A stretch of DNA of 64,000 bases from Verrucomicrobiia bacterium. Lineage in GTDB: Bacteria > Verrucomicrobiota > Verrucomicrobiia > Limisphaerales > DASXHY01. Location: the NCBI GenBank assembly GCA_035629175.1, contig DASPIL010000067.1, forward strand, positions 124,001-188,000, given 5' to 3'. A program made the translations under genes and the position numbers. The notes below the pieces were generated by a model. It worked only from the letters and a program-made list of their open reading frames with translations, had not been told where the DNA came from and searched no databases. Of the stretch, positions 8,814 to 17,345 are shown in pieces; positions within the stretch are counted from its first letter, which is position 1; each line of letters opens with the position of its first letter.

Positions 8814-9476
8814 ATGAAACGCAGAACAGCGGGTTTTACCCTGATCGAATTGCTGGTCGTGATCGCGATCATCGCCGTTTTGGCGTCCATGCTTCTGCCT
8901 GCGCTCTCCTCCGCAAAACAGAAGGCGTGGACGATTTTGTGTAATTCCAATCTCCGCCAGATAGGGGTGGGGATGACGCTGTACGCTGATGATTTTAACG
9001 GTCTGTATCCGCGGTCGGGAGGAATGATTCCCTGGAACACCGTGGATAGCAGCGCGCCGACGAATGCGTGGATGCAGCAAGTCGCGGCGTTTGTAATGAA
9101 CACCAATCTTTATCGGTGCCCGTCAAACAAAGCACTGCCCCTCGAACAACAATCGCCGTTCAACTATTTCAATGGCGCTCGCGCTGCGTATGTGGCCGAA
9201 GGGAAGGCCGCATCGCTCAACATGCGGCGCATCCGGTTTCCATCGGCAATGGTGCTTTCCGGCGACACACTGGAGTTTCATCCCTTTGATGCCGACAAGG
9301 ACGATTACAGCCAGAACTGTGTGGGTGGAATGCTGAATGGGTATCCATGGATCGAATGGCGTGCGCATTCCAGGGGGCAGAACATCCTGTTCACGGACGG
9401 CCATACGAAGTGGTATCAGCGATATCATCCGCAGGAGATGACATTTCGTTACGAGTCGCTTCACGGCTGGGAGTAG
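8814..9476 (+). CDS. Type II secretion/pilin-like pseudopilin with H-x9-DG motif (220 aa)
   Basis: The N terminus is a class III signal: charged leader MKRRTAG then FTLIELLVVIAIIAVLASM, with Phe at the expected +1 and Glu at +5 after the prepilin-peptidase site. The C-terminal half has the LRQIGVGMTLYADDF and ILFTDGHTKW blocks found in the large family of Planctomycetes/Verrucomicrobia pseudopilins (DUF1559-like). Such proteins occur in dozens per genome, probably as secretion-system or surface components; the individual function is unknown. It lies 46 bases after mpl and may share its transcript. Confidence 0.85.
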   Translation: MKRRTAGFTLIELLVVIAIIAVLASMLLPALSSAKQKAWTILCNSNLRQIGVGMTLYADDFNGLYPRSGGMIPWNTVDSSAPTNAWMQQVAAFVMNTNLYRCPSNKALPLEQQSPFNYFNGARAAYVAEGKAASLNMRRIRFPSAMVLSGDTLEFHPFDADKDDYSQNCVGGMLNGYPWIEWRAHSRGQNILFTDGHTKWYQRYHPQEMTFRYESLHGWE

Positions 9477-9599
9477 TTTCTCGCCACTGGCATGGGCGGG
9501 GCGGTGGTTGGAGGTGGTCCAATAAGGCTGGGGATTTATAACTTCCCTTCGCAGTTCGTTGTGTTAAACCAGCTTCCGGAATAATACACCTCCACGAAT

Positions 9600-10598
9600 A
9601 TGAAAACGATCACGCTTGTGCTGTCACTGATGCTCGCCGCCGGTCTTGCAGGACTAGCAGTTTACCAGCAGAAGAATGTTACCCGGCTGGAACAACAACT
9701 CGCAGCAGCGCAGGAGCAGCTCGACACCTTGAACGCGGAACTCGCAGCTGTGCGGGCTGCCGCCGAGCAGAGTGCCACCGCACAGCTTAAGGCAAAGGTA
9801 TTGCAGGAGACACTCTCGCAGGCGTCGGCGATCTCTCTCGACCAGTCCAACCAGGTCGCGCAACTGGAACAATCGCTTGCCGCGGCCAAGACGAATTCGC
9901 CGGGGCTATCTCGTTTGTTCCAAGACCCCGAAATGAAGGAAATGATCAAGGCGCAGCAGAAAGCCTTCATGGGCCCGATGATTGACCGGAACTATGCCGC
10001 GTTGTTCCAGCAACTGGGGCTCAACAAGGAGCAGGCTGATCATGTCAAGGCGCTGATCGAGAAGAAGATGCTCGTGGCGGCGGACATGGGCATGTCGATG
10101 CTCGACGGCTCGTCCGATCCCGCGAAACGCAAGGAACTTGCCGACAAGGTGAAGGCTGATACGGACGCGGTGGACAGGGAAATCGCGGAATTTCTAGGCG
10201 CTGACAATCACAAGATTCTGAAGGACCACGAAGCCTCGATTCCTGACAGGATGAGCGTTTCGCAGTACAAGGATCAGGTAGCTGGCACGGGTGCCGCCCT
10301 CAATTCCGGACAGGAACAGCAGTTAATCGACACCATGAGCGACCTCCGCAAGAACTTCAAGTGGACCACCGACTACAACAACCAGACCCCGCCGGATGGA
10401 AATATGTCGGCAATGTTCAGTGAAGATCGCCTCACGCAACATGCCAGGGAGCAGGAGCGATACAATCAGGAGCTTCTCGCCAAGGCACAGACGTTCATGA
10501 CCGCCGAGCAATTGAATTCCTTCAAAACCTACCTCGAGAATCAGCGAAAGATGCAGGAAGCCGCGATGAAGATGGCGGGCCGGATGATGTCTCCCTGA
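9600..10598 (+). CDS. Hypothetical membrane-anchored coiled-coil protein (332 aa)
   Basis: Residues 5-22 form a single N-terminal hydrophobic anchor, followed by a coiled coil (about 27-105, rich in Gln, Glu and Ala). The rest is helical, Met/Lys rich and has repeated Leu-x3-Gln helices (LFQQLGLNKEQADHVKALIE) that recall Spy/CpxP-like periplasmic sensors, though the LTxxQ signature is not exact. It probably faces the periplasm. The family is not recognised. No strong ribosome binding site precedes the ATG. Confidence 0.65.
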   Translation: MKTITLVLSLMLAAGLAGLAVYQQKNVTRLEQQLAAAQEQLDTLNAELAAVRAAAEQSATAQLKAKVLQETLSQASAISLDQSNQVAQLEQSLAAAKTNSPGLSRLFQDPEMKEMIKAQQKAFMGPMIDRNYAALFQQLGLNKEQADHVKALIEKKMLVAADMGMSMLDGSSDPAKRKELADKVKADTDAVDREIAEFLGADNHKILKDHEASIPDRMSVSQYKDQVAGTGAALNSGQEQQLIDTMSDLRKNFKWTTDYNNQTPPDGNMSAMFSEDRLTQHAREQERYNQELLAKAQTFMTAEQLNSFKTYLENQRKMQEAAMKMAGRMMSP

Positions 10599-10700
10599 TA
10601 TCCGCGGCAGGGTGTCATTGTTTGGAAACAAGCTGGCCAAACAGTGGCTATTAATCCGGACTGGTCATCGAGGAACCCTTGTGGCAGTGTTTTCACGGCG

Positions 10701-11987
10701 ATGGCTGGCTTCGTTGTAACACCCCAAACCCCTCAGCGCACTGCGCTCGCCGCTGTTTTCACAAGCGTCATGGGTTGCCTGCTGCTGTTGGGCATTATCA
10801 GTCCGGCGCGAGCCGGGGATGTGCCCGATGATCCCCGGTTTCTGGACGGGACATTGTGGGGCTTGAACAACTGGGGGCAGAACGATGGAATCCCGGGAGC
10901 GGACATCAAGGCGCTCGAAGGCTGGGCCCTTCAAACATCAGCAAGCAACGTCATCGTCGCCATCCTCGACACTGGCATTCGCTATTCACACGAGGACCTC
11001 GCGAGCAACGTGTGGCGCAGTCCGATTGACGGCAGCCATGGAATCAATGCCATTGCGGAATCGAATGACCCCTTCGATGACGAAGGGCACGGAACCCTCG
11101 TCGCGGGGATAATTGGCGCGGTTGGGAATAACGGACTTGGAGGCGTTGGGGTCGCATGGCAGGTGCAGTTGATGGCGTGCAAATGCCTGAACCACCTTAA
11201 CGAAGGGTCGGATGCCTCCGTTGTCGCCTCCCTGGAGTTTGCGATGGCGAACGGCGCGCGCATTGTCAACGCAAGCCTCACAAGCACGGTCTTTTCCGAA
11301 CCTGTTTCGAACGCGCTGGTCCGATTGCGCGATGCAGGAATTATCGTGGTGGCGCCGGCTGGCGACAACGCATCGGATATCGACGCCACGCCCGTATATC
11401 CCGCCTGCTACGATTTGGACAACATCGTCTCGGTAACTTCGTTTGCACCCGACGATTGCCTTGGATTCAATGCGAATTACGGGATGACGAATGTGGATTT
11501 GGCGGCGCCTGGCGACCGCATATTTTCCACCTACTTTGCCGCTGACGATTCCTACCATCCGATAACGTATCCGTGGAATGCAGGCTATGGCACATCCTTC
11601 GCGGCGGCTTACGTGTCAGGCTCGCTGGCGCTGATCGTCCAGCGTTATCCTGACGAAACACATCAACAGATCATCGAGCGCCTCCAACGCAGCACCGATC
11701 ATGCAGCGGAGTTGAATGGCAAATGCGTCACTGGCGGACGGCTGAATCTTCGCAAAGCGTTGAGCCCGCCCATGCACCTCCTGCCGATCGGCGGCGGCGA
11801 ATCATCGGTGCAGTTGCACGCGTCCGTGGGGTTCAATCGGGCAGTCGTGATTGAAGCATCAACGAACCTGTTCGAATGGTCGCCCGTGCTGACGAACCAG
11901 ACGACCACAAACTGGAGTTTTGAATTTGTCGAAATCCGAAATCCGGACGCAGAGCAGCACTATTTTCGGGCGATCAGCGCACCCTGA
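10701..11987 (+). CDS. Secreted subtilase (S8 serine protease), 428 aa
   Basis: The S8 triad is complete: Asp in VAILDTGIRYSHEDL, His in GHGTLVAGIIG and Ser in GTSFAAAYVSG. A signal peptide (hydrophobic VFTSVMGCLLLLGIISPARA) precedes a very short linker, WGLNNWGQNDGIPGADI, so there is no full I9 propeptide. The C-terminal 80 residues are the small beta domain of this phylum (VIEASTNLFEWSPV...HYFRAISAP). The start is taken as ATG 10701; a GTG at 10644 is in frame but would put 19 charged or polar residues ahead of the signal sequence. The predicted role is extracellular protein degradation. The gene ends 23 bases before the convergent rhaM-like gene. Confidence 0.85.
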   Translation: MAGFVVTPQTPQRTALAAVFTSVMGCLLLLGIISPARAGDVPDDPRFLDGTLWGLNNWGQNDGIPGADIKALEGWALQTSASNVIVAILDTGIRYSHEDLASNVWRSPIDGSHGINAIAESNDPFDDEGHGTLVAGIIGAVGNNGLGGVGVAWQVQLMACKCLNHLNEGSDASVVASLEFAMANGARIVNASLTSTVFSEPVSNALVRLRDAGIIVVAPAGDNASDIDATPVYPACYDLDNIVSVTSFAPDDCLGFNANYGMTNVDLAAPGDRIFSTYFAADDSYHPITYPWNAGYGTSFAAAYVSGSLALIVQRYPDETHQQIIERLQRSTDHAAELNGKCVTGGRLNLRKALSPPMHLLPIGGGESSVQLHASVGFNRAVVIEASTNLFEWSPVLTNQTTTNWSFEFVEIRNPDAEQHYFRAISAP

Positions 11988-12010
11988 GGCCTCCTGCAAC
12001 ATCCGAGTTT

Positions 12011-12349
12011 TTACTCGAGGTGAAATACCTCTTCCATTGCGGCCCACCATTCGTCCTTTGAGCGATCTTCCAACGGTTTCTGGCACGGAATGCATACCGA
12101 CCACCAGCGCTGTGTTGCTGGATCGGCCGCCATGCTTGCCATGTCGGCCGCGAAGTCCGTTCCGGTGTATTCGAAATAACTGAAGAGGTAGTGCTCTCCG
12201 TCGGGAAGCCGGCGCAGGAAGATGGAATAGTTGCGGATGTTGCACTGCTTGATCATGCGCAGGACGTCCGGCCACACTGCTGCGTGGAGTTGTTTATATT
12301 CCTCGAGTTTCTCGGCGCGAACGCCAATAACTGATCCGTAGCGTTTCAT
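12011..12349 (-). CDS. rhaM: L-rhamnose mutarotase family protein
   Basis: The 112-aa product matches the RhaM family in length (about 104) and in sequence: the N-terminal strand MKRYGSVIGVRAEKLEEYKQ, LHAAVWPDVLRMIKQCNIRNYSIF, YFEYTG, and the WW pair near residue 88 that lines the sugar site. The enzyme interconverts alpha and beta anomers of L-rhamnose; related proteins act on L-fucose, so the exact sugar is open. It is the last gene of the eight-gene leftward operon, and its ATG overlaps the rhaT stop by four bases. Confidence 0.85.
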   Translation of the reverse strand: MKRYGSVIGVRAEKLEEYKQLHAAVWPDVLRMIKQCNIRNYSIFLRRLPDGEHYLFSYFEYTGTDFAADMASMAADPATQRWWSVCIPCQKPLEDRSKDEWWAAMEEVFHLE

Positions 12350-13488
12350 AAAAAGTCGTTCCGCACCTGCCGATCGCGTTCGGTTGCGATGAATAATTTT
12401 GCTGCTGCCTGATCCCCGCCCGCTTTCGCAGCCTTGTCGCCGATGTGGTTGCCGTATGTGAGAAGCAACACCGACGCGGTCAAGACCAGCAGTGCTGCTA
12501 AAATCGTCGCGTGCGTCAGGCGCCGGCATTGCTTCCATTCGCGCAGAACCACCCCCACAAGATTGCTGAACAGCACAAGCATGATCATGTGCAGCGCCCA
12601 GCTCGTGAATTCATAGTTGCCCATCCGCACGTGACCCAGGTTGTAGAAGAAAAATTGGCCATACCAGAACAGGCCAGTGATTGCGGCCATCACGAAGTTG
12701 ACGGGCAACGACGCCTTTTCAGTTCCCGCAGGCAGCTCAACCAATTCGCCAAGGGTCTTATGCTTGCGATGCAAATAGAGGCAATAAATCGCAGTCGTGA
12801 TGAAGGCGCCGGTATTCGAAAAAATATAAACGACGTTCCCTTGCCAGACACCCGCGCCGTGATCCGCCGCTACTTGCGCGATCGGTTTGCCTGCGTCGAG
12901 AGCAAACCCATAAACCGCCGACAAAACGCCAGCCAGCAACGAGAGCGCCAGCCCCTTTCCGAGTGAGAAGTCGCCTTTGTTCTTCTGTCGCGTCAGATCG
13001 GTTTCCTTCAGCCGTCCTGCGAACCCTGTCATCGCGATTCCCACAATTCCAACGAGGATTCCGACAATCACCCACTGTGCGCCCGGTTTGCTAAGTGTTC
13101 CGCCCAGGGTGCCGTGAACCATCGGGGGAATCAGCGTGCCGAGGACCGCCGACAACCCGACCGCGATGGCATACGTGAGGGAAAATCCAATGTGCCGAAT
13201 CGCCACGCCAAACGCAGTGCCGCCTATCCCGTAAGCCGCCCCGAGCAAGAACGATCGCACCATCGCATCGCGAGGTGCTGCCTGCAGGACATCCCACAGA
13301 TGCGGGATCGTTGCCATCGCTCCGAGGATCGGCAGCAGAAACCAGCAGAACGCCGCCTGCGTCAGCCAGTATGTCTGCCACGACCAGCGGCGCACGCGTT
13401 TTTGCGGCGTGTAACACGTTGCGGCAAACAATGCGCCAATTGCATGCATCGCAATGCCCAGGAGCGGATTGGAGGCGACAGTATTCAC
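12346..13488 (-). CDS. rhaT: L-rhamnose/proton symporter family transporter (RhaT-like)
   Basis: The 380-aa inner-membrane protein has ten hydrophobic segments and the RhaT family features: N-terminal NPLLGIAMHAIGALFAATCYTPQKRVRRWSWQTYW, LLGAAYGIGGTAFGVAIRHIGFSLTYAIAVGLSAVLGTLIPP and a C-terminal LVGVVLREWK helix. E. coli RhaT imports L-rhamnose with H+. The GTG start (13488) overlaps the stop of the FAH-type gene (GTGA), so it is translationally coupled. The substrate in this operon could be L-rhamnose, L-fucose or a related 6-deoxy sugar or its acid; family membership is firm, the substrate is inferred. Confidence 0.9.
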   Translation of the reverse strand: MNTVASNPLLGIAMHAIGALFAATCYTPQKRVRRWSWQTYWLTQAAFCWFLLPILGAMATIPHLWDVLQAAPRDAMVRSFLLGAAYGIGGTAFGVAIRHIGFSLTYAIAVGLSAVLGTLIPPMVHGTLGGTLSKPGAQWVIVGILVGIVGIAMTGFAGRLKETDLTRQKNKGDFSLGKGLALSLLAGVLSAVYGFALDAGKPIAQVAADHGAGVWQGNVVYIFSNTGAFITTAIYCLYLHRKHKTLGELVELPAGTEKASLPVNFVMAAITGLFWYGQFFFYNLGHVRMGNYEFTSWALHMIMLVLFSNLVGVVLREWKQCRRLTHATILAALLVLTASVLLLTYGNHIGDKAAKAGGDQAAAKLFIATERDRQVRNDFL

Positions 13489-14288
13489 GATTCTTCAACG
13501 ACGGGGTTGGTCAGGGTGCCGATGGCTTCCACCTCAACACTGACCTGGTCTCCTGGCTGGAGCCAGCGCTGCGGGTTGCGGGCCATGCCGACGCCGTGAG
13601 GCGTTCCTGTCAAAATCACGGTTCCTGCGAGCAGCGTCGTGCTTCCACTGAGGAACTCGATCAGCGTCGGAACGTCAAAGATCATGTCGTTCGTGTTCCA
13701 ATCCTGCAGCGTTTCACCGTTTACAACGGTCCGCAGCTGCAGGCTGTTGGGAATCGGAATTTCGTCCGCGGTAACAAGGGACGGACCGAGAGGGCAGAAG
13801 GTGTCGAATGTTTTTCCACGACACCATTGGCCGCCGCCGAATTGCTTCTGCCAGTCGCGCGCGCTCACGTCGTTTGCACAGGTGTAACCCAGGACGTGTT
13901 CCAGGGCGCGTGCGCGTGAAATATTTCTGCCGGGTTTTCCGATGACCACCGCGAGCTCACATTCGTAATCCACTTCGTTGCTGCGCAGATGCCGCGGAAG
14001 CCGAATCGGGTCGCCCGGATTCTGCAGCGCGCCCGGCGACTTCATGAACAACACGGGGAACTGCGGGATCTTTGCGCCCGTTTCATTCGCGTGGTGGCGA
14101 TAGTTCAATCCGATGCACAGGATCGATGTCGGAACCAAAGGGGCGAGGAGTTTCGAGACGTCGGCTTTTGTTGACGTTGTCTTAAGGCTGCCAAACAGGT
14201 CGCCCTCGAGTTTCAGCGCGGAACCGTCCGGTTGTTGAGCGGCATGACCGATGTTTCCGTCACGATCCTGGTATCGAATAATTCTCAT
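13485..14288 (-). CDS. Fumarylacetoacetate hydrolase (FAH) family enzyme
   Basis: The 267-aa product has the FAH fold signatures: ILCIGLNYRHHANETG, FMKSPGALQNPGDPI, the metal-binding VDYECELAVVIG (two acidic ligands), CANDVSARDWQ, and LLAGTVILTGTPHGVG. Members of this size hydrolyse 2,4-diketo sugar acids (as LRA6 in non-phosphorylated L-rhamnose and L-fucose breakdown) or decarboxylate/hydrate 2-oxo acids. In this operon, beside a lactonase-type amidohydrolase and RhaT, cleavage of a diketo-deoxy sugar acid to pyruvate and a hydroxy acid is the best guess. The start is ATG 14288, overlapping the stop of the oxidoreductase by four bases. Confidence 0.85.
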   Translation of the reverse strand: MRIIRYQDRDGNIGHAAQQPDGSALKLEGDLFGSLKTTSTKADVSKLLAPLVPTSILCIGLNYRHHANETGAKIPQFPVLFMKSPGALQNPGDPIRLPRHLRSNEVDYECELAVVIGKPGRNISRARALEHVLGYTCANDVSARDWQKQFGGGQWCRGKTFDTFCPLGPSLVTADEIPIPNSLQLRTVVNGETLQDWNTNDMIFDVPTLIEFLSGSTTLLAGTVILTGTPHGVGMARNPQRWLQPGDQVSVEVEAIGTLTNPVVEES

Positions 14289-15364
14289 TTGGGATTCACC
14301 TTCTTCAATTCAATTCCGCCGTGTTGATTTGATTCGTAACACGCTTCTACAAGCCGCATGGTTTCCAGTGCGTCGCTCACGGGCGAAACCAGCGCGGCAT
14401 CTTCGCCAGCCGCGAACCGCTGCACGTTCGACATTACGCCGATGAACGCGTCAGGAAACCAGCGCCCTTCGAGCGGGATGCCAGTCCATTGCGGGAACGA
14501 GCGTCCGATCACTTCGAGCCGATCCGCCACGCCGCGCGGGTAATCGAGCAGCAGCCCGAGCGTTGCAATGGCACAGCCTTCCGTGCCTTCCACGCGTATG
14601 CTCGCGGCCATGTGCTGCAAACCGAATCGATGACAATGGTTCACCGAAAGGCAGCAGCGTTTCCATTCGCCGTAATCCAGGATGATGCTGGAGCGGACGC
14701 TGGCCAGGTTTGGAAAGCGCGGATGCTTCACAGTCCGGGCAAACACCCGCCCGGGATCACCGAGGAACAGGCGGATCAAATCCAGGTGATGCACGGTATG
14801 CACAAGAATCTCAACCCGCGATTCCTTCGCAAGAAACGGGAACAGGTCCCAAGGGGTTTCCAGGTTCAAGTGAACTTCCACGTCGACCAGTTCTCCAAGT
14901 TCCTGGCGTTGAACCAGGTCTCGCATTGCGAGCATGTACGGCGCGAATCGAAGTTGAAAGTTCACGGCCGCCTTCAGCCGCTTCCGCTGGCAGAGATCCA
15001 CGATACGCTGCGCTTCGGCAAGGTTTCGGCCCATCGGCTTTTGAATGACAACCACGGATTCGTCGGGAAGTTCGCTGAGCGCGGATTCATGCGCGCCGGG
15101 AGGGGTTGCCAAATCGAAAACTGCGTCCGGAATATTCGTCGCTTCCTTGAAGGAATCGAATACCCGCACCCCAGACTCCTGCGCGCGTTCCCGTGCCGCC
15201 GCGGCATTCACATCATAAATTCCCGCCACAGGAAAACCGGCTTTGCGATACGCAGGCAGATGCGCGTCGCGCACAATTCCGCCAGCCCCGATCAGCACAA
15301 TCGGCCGCAGGCGAGCCGGCGCCGGCCATGCCTGCTGCAGATCGTGCGGAGCCAATGGTGTCAT
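14285..15364 (-). CDS. Gfo/Idh/MocA family NAD(P)-dependent oxidoreductase (359 aa)
   Basis: The N-terminal Rossmann domain has VLIGAGGIVRDAHLPAYRKAG (dinucleotide loop GAGGIV), and the family motif EKP appears as QKP in VVIQKPMGRNLAEA near residue 115. The C-terminal alpha/beta domain carries FLGDPGRVFART and a plausible catalytic His in ILVHTVHHLDLIR. Such enzymes oxidise or reduce sugars, inositols or sugar acids. In this cluster it could oxidise the deoxy sugar to its lactone or act on the keto-deoxy acid. The ATG at 15364 overlaps the stop of the amidohydrolase (ATGA); a longer reading to 15415 is not protein-like. Confidence 0.85.
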   Translation of the reverse strand: MTPLAPHDLQQAWPAPARLRPIVLIGAGGIVRDAHLPAYRKAGFPVAGIYDVNAAAARERAQESGVRVFDSFKEATNIPDAVFDLATPPGAHESALSELPDESVVVIQKPMGRNLAEAQRIVDLCQRKRLKAAVNFQLRFAPYMLAMRDLVQRQELGELVDVEVHLNLETPWDLFPFLAKESRVEILVHTVHHLDLIRLFLGDPGRVFARTVKHPRFPNLASVRSSIILDYGEWKRCCLSVNHCHRFGLQHMAASIRVEGTEGCAIATLGLLLDYPRGVADRLEVIGRSFPQWTGIPLEGRWFPDAFIGVMSNVQRFAAGEDAALVSPVSDALETMRLVEACYESNQHGGIELKKVNPK

Positions 15365-16206
15365 GGATTCAAACGATAAATGCGCTCCGCGTTGCGATGG
15401 AAGAACTGTTCGCATCGCGCGACGCTTTCCGCGCCGAGGATTTCCCGGATGATCTCAACCCAGCGGCAAAGGTTGGCAGTCAGGTTGCAAACGGGCCAGT
15501 CGCCGCCGAACAGCACGCGATCCCATCCAAAACAATCGATGCAATGCTCCACATACGGGCGGATTGCTTCGACAGTCACTTGCGCAGGATCGCAATACGC
15601 GGCTACACCCGAGACCTTGCACGCCAGGTTGGGAAATGCCGCAATCCTGCGGATGGATTCGCGCCATGCGTCCATTTCGTGTCCCTTGATGTTCGGAACG
15701 CCGCAATGGTCCAAAATGAATTGAACGTCCCCGGCATTTCCCAGCAAGCGGCTTGCGCGGGGAAGCTGGCGCGGCAGCAGGCAGAGATCGAAGGTCAGGT
15801 GGTAACGCGCAAGTGTTTCGATATTCGCGATGAACCGGGAATCTTCGCAGAGGCTGTCGGGTTGCGTATGCAGCACGCGCCGAAATCCTTTTAACCTCGG
15901 ATGCATGACTCGATTCACCTGCGCTTCAAAGTCCCCGCGCTCCGGCCTGGCTGCGGCAATGACTCCGATGATGTTCGATGCAGAATCGTCGGCAAGGTCC
16001 AGGAAGAACCTCGCTTCTTCCTCCATCTGGGATTCGTCAACATCCACCTCCATGAACAGCGTCTGCTCAATTCCCGTGTTCTGCGCAGCAGCGCGGTATT
16101 CCTGCAATCCAAACCGAGCGCCGCTGAGAGGCGGGACATCCTTCAACCATGGATAACGGAATCGATCTGGATAAAGGAGGTGCTGGTGGGTGTCGATCAC
16201 CTTCAT
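15361..16206 (-). CDS. Amidohydrolase-family sugar lactonase-like enzyme (COG3618 type)
   Basis: The 281-aa TIM-barrel protein starts MKVIDTHQHLLYPDRFRYPW with the HxH metal motif, and continues with GVIAAARPERGDFEAQV, FILDHCGVPN and FGGDWPVCNL, all typical of the COG3618 group that contains L-fucono-1,5-lactonase, L-rhamnono-1,4-lactonase and 2-pyrone-4,6-dicarboxylate hydrolase. It is thus likely to open a sugar lactone to the free acid in the cytoplasm. Start and stop are both in four-base overlaps with neighbours, which fixes the start at 16206. Confidence 0.85.
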   Translation of the reverse strand: MKVIDTHQHLLYPDRFRYPWLKDVPPLSGARFGLQEYRAAAQNTGIEQTLFMEVDVDESQMEEEARFFLDLADDSASNIIGVIAAARPERGDFEAQVNRVMHPRLKGFRRVLHTQPDSLCEDSRFIANIETLARYHLTFDLCLLPRQLPRASRLLGNAGDVQFILDHCGVPNIKGHEMDAWRESIRRIAAFPNLACKVSGVAAYCDPAQVTVEAIRPYVEHCIDCFGWDRVLFGGDWPVCNLTANLCRWVEIIREILGAESVARCEQFFHRNAERIYRLNP

Positions 16207-17345
16207 AGCCCAAACTCTGCTTTGATCTGATCGTTGTGCTGGCCGATGCGCGGAGAGCCAAGTGACGAGTAAAAGCGTTCGCCATCGATGCGGATGGGAC
16301 AACGCGACGTGCGCACTTCAGAGCCGCCTGGCAATGTGACTGTCTGTTCCCAGCCCAGCACGCGATACGCTTCCTCGGATCGCAGTCGCGACCACGTCAA
16401 GACTTCCGCGCACCAGTAATCCGCTGCGCGCAAACGCTCAAGGCACCAGGCAACAGGTTTGGCTGCAAGGTGTTCCCGCAGCTTGGCTTTGATTACATCG
16501 CGCTGGCTAAACCACGTTTTGGGATCCTGATACTCCTGCAATGCGGCGCATTCCAGGAGTTCACCGAGCCGTGTGACAGATCCCATCGCGAGCGCCATCC
16601 AACTGTCCGCAGTTTGGTAGATTCCATAAGGCGCCCCGAGATACGCGTGCCCGTTTCGAACAGCGCTGCGCCTGGGTTCATGACCGCCGTCATTCAGGTG
16701 CGTTGAGAACACTTCGAACTGCAGGTCGAGAATGGATTCAAGAAGGCTCACTTCCACGAGCCCGCCTTCGCCCGTGATCCCGCGGCGCACCAGGCACGCA
16801 AGCACGCCCTGAACGAGATGCGCGCTCGCCGCGAGATCCGCAACAGCAAGGCCCATCGGCACAGGGCCCTGTGCTGCGTCGCCGCTCAGCCACGCGAGTC
16901 CGGAAACGGATTGCGCAAGCAGATCCTGCCCCGGCAAATCCACCCAGGGACCTTCCGTTCCATAACCCGTCACGCGGCCGTATACGGCGCGGGGGTTGAT
17001 CCTGCGCACGTCTTCATATTCCAATCCGATCCGTGCCATCACGCCGGGGCGGAAGTTTTGCAGGACGACATCCGCCTTCTTTAACAGCGATTTGATTTCG
17101 GCAAGGTGCGCCGGGTTTTTCAGGTCAGCCGCATAGCTCTGCTTGTTTCGATTGATGGAATGAAACAACGTGCTGTCACCTTCGATTCCAAGGTTTGAAA
17201 TATACAACTGGCGGCAGAGATCTCCGCTTCCAGGCCGTTCAATTTTGATGACGCGCGCGCCGAGATCCGCCATGCGCAACGCGGCGGCGGGCCCTGCAAG
17301 GAACTGGCTGAAGTCGAGAACGAGAATTCCTTCCAGCGGCTTCAT
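16203..17345 (-). CDS. Class III CoA-transferase (CaiB/BaiF family), 380 aa
   Basis: The N terminus MKPLEGILVLDFSQFLAGPAAA is the usual opening of the family, followed by RMADLGARVIKIERPGSGD (CoA-binding region) and GRVTGYGTEGPWVDLPGQD, whose last Asp aligns with the catalytic Asp that forms the acyl anhydride. The family moves CoA between carboxylic acids such as formate/oxalate, carnitine or succinate/benzylsuccinate. Its presence inside a sugar-acid operon is unusual and suggests that an intermediate is processed as a CoA ester. The ATG overlaps the stop of the MetE-like gene by four bases. Confidence 0.85.
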   Translation of the reverse strand: MKPLEGILVLDFSQFLAGPAAALRMADLGARVIKIERPGSGDLCRQLYISNLGIEGDSTLFHSINRNKQSYAADLKNPAHLAEIKSLLKKADVVLQNFRPGVMARIGLEYEDVRRINPRAVYGRVTGYGTEGPWVDLPGQDLLAQSVSGLAWLSGDAAQGPVPMGLAVADLAASAHLVQGVLACLVRRGITGEGGLVEVSLLESILDLQFEVFSTHLNDGGHEPRRSAVRNGHAYLGAPYGIYQTADSWMALAMGSVTRLGELLECAALQEYQDPKTWFSQRDVIKAKLREHLAAKPVAWCLERLRAADYWCAEVLTWSRLRSEEAYRVLGWEQTVTLPGGSEVRTSRCPIRIDGERFYSSLGSPRIGQHNDQIKAEFGL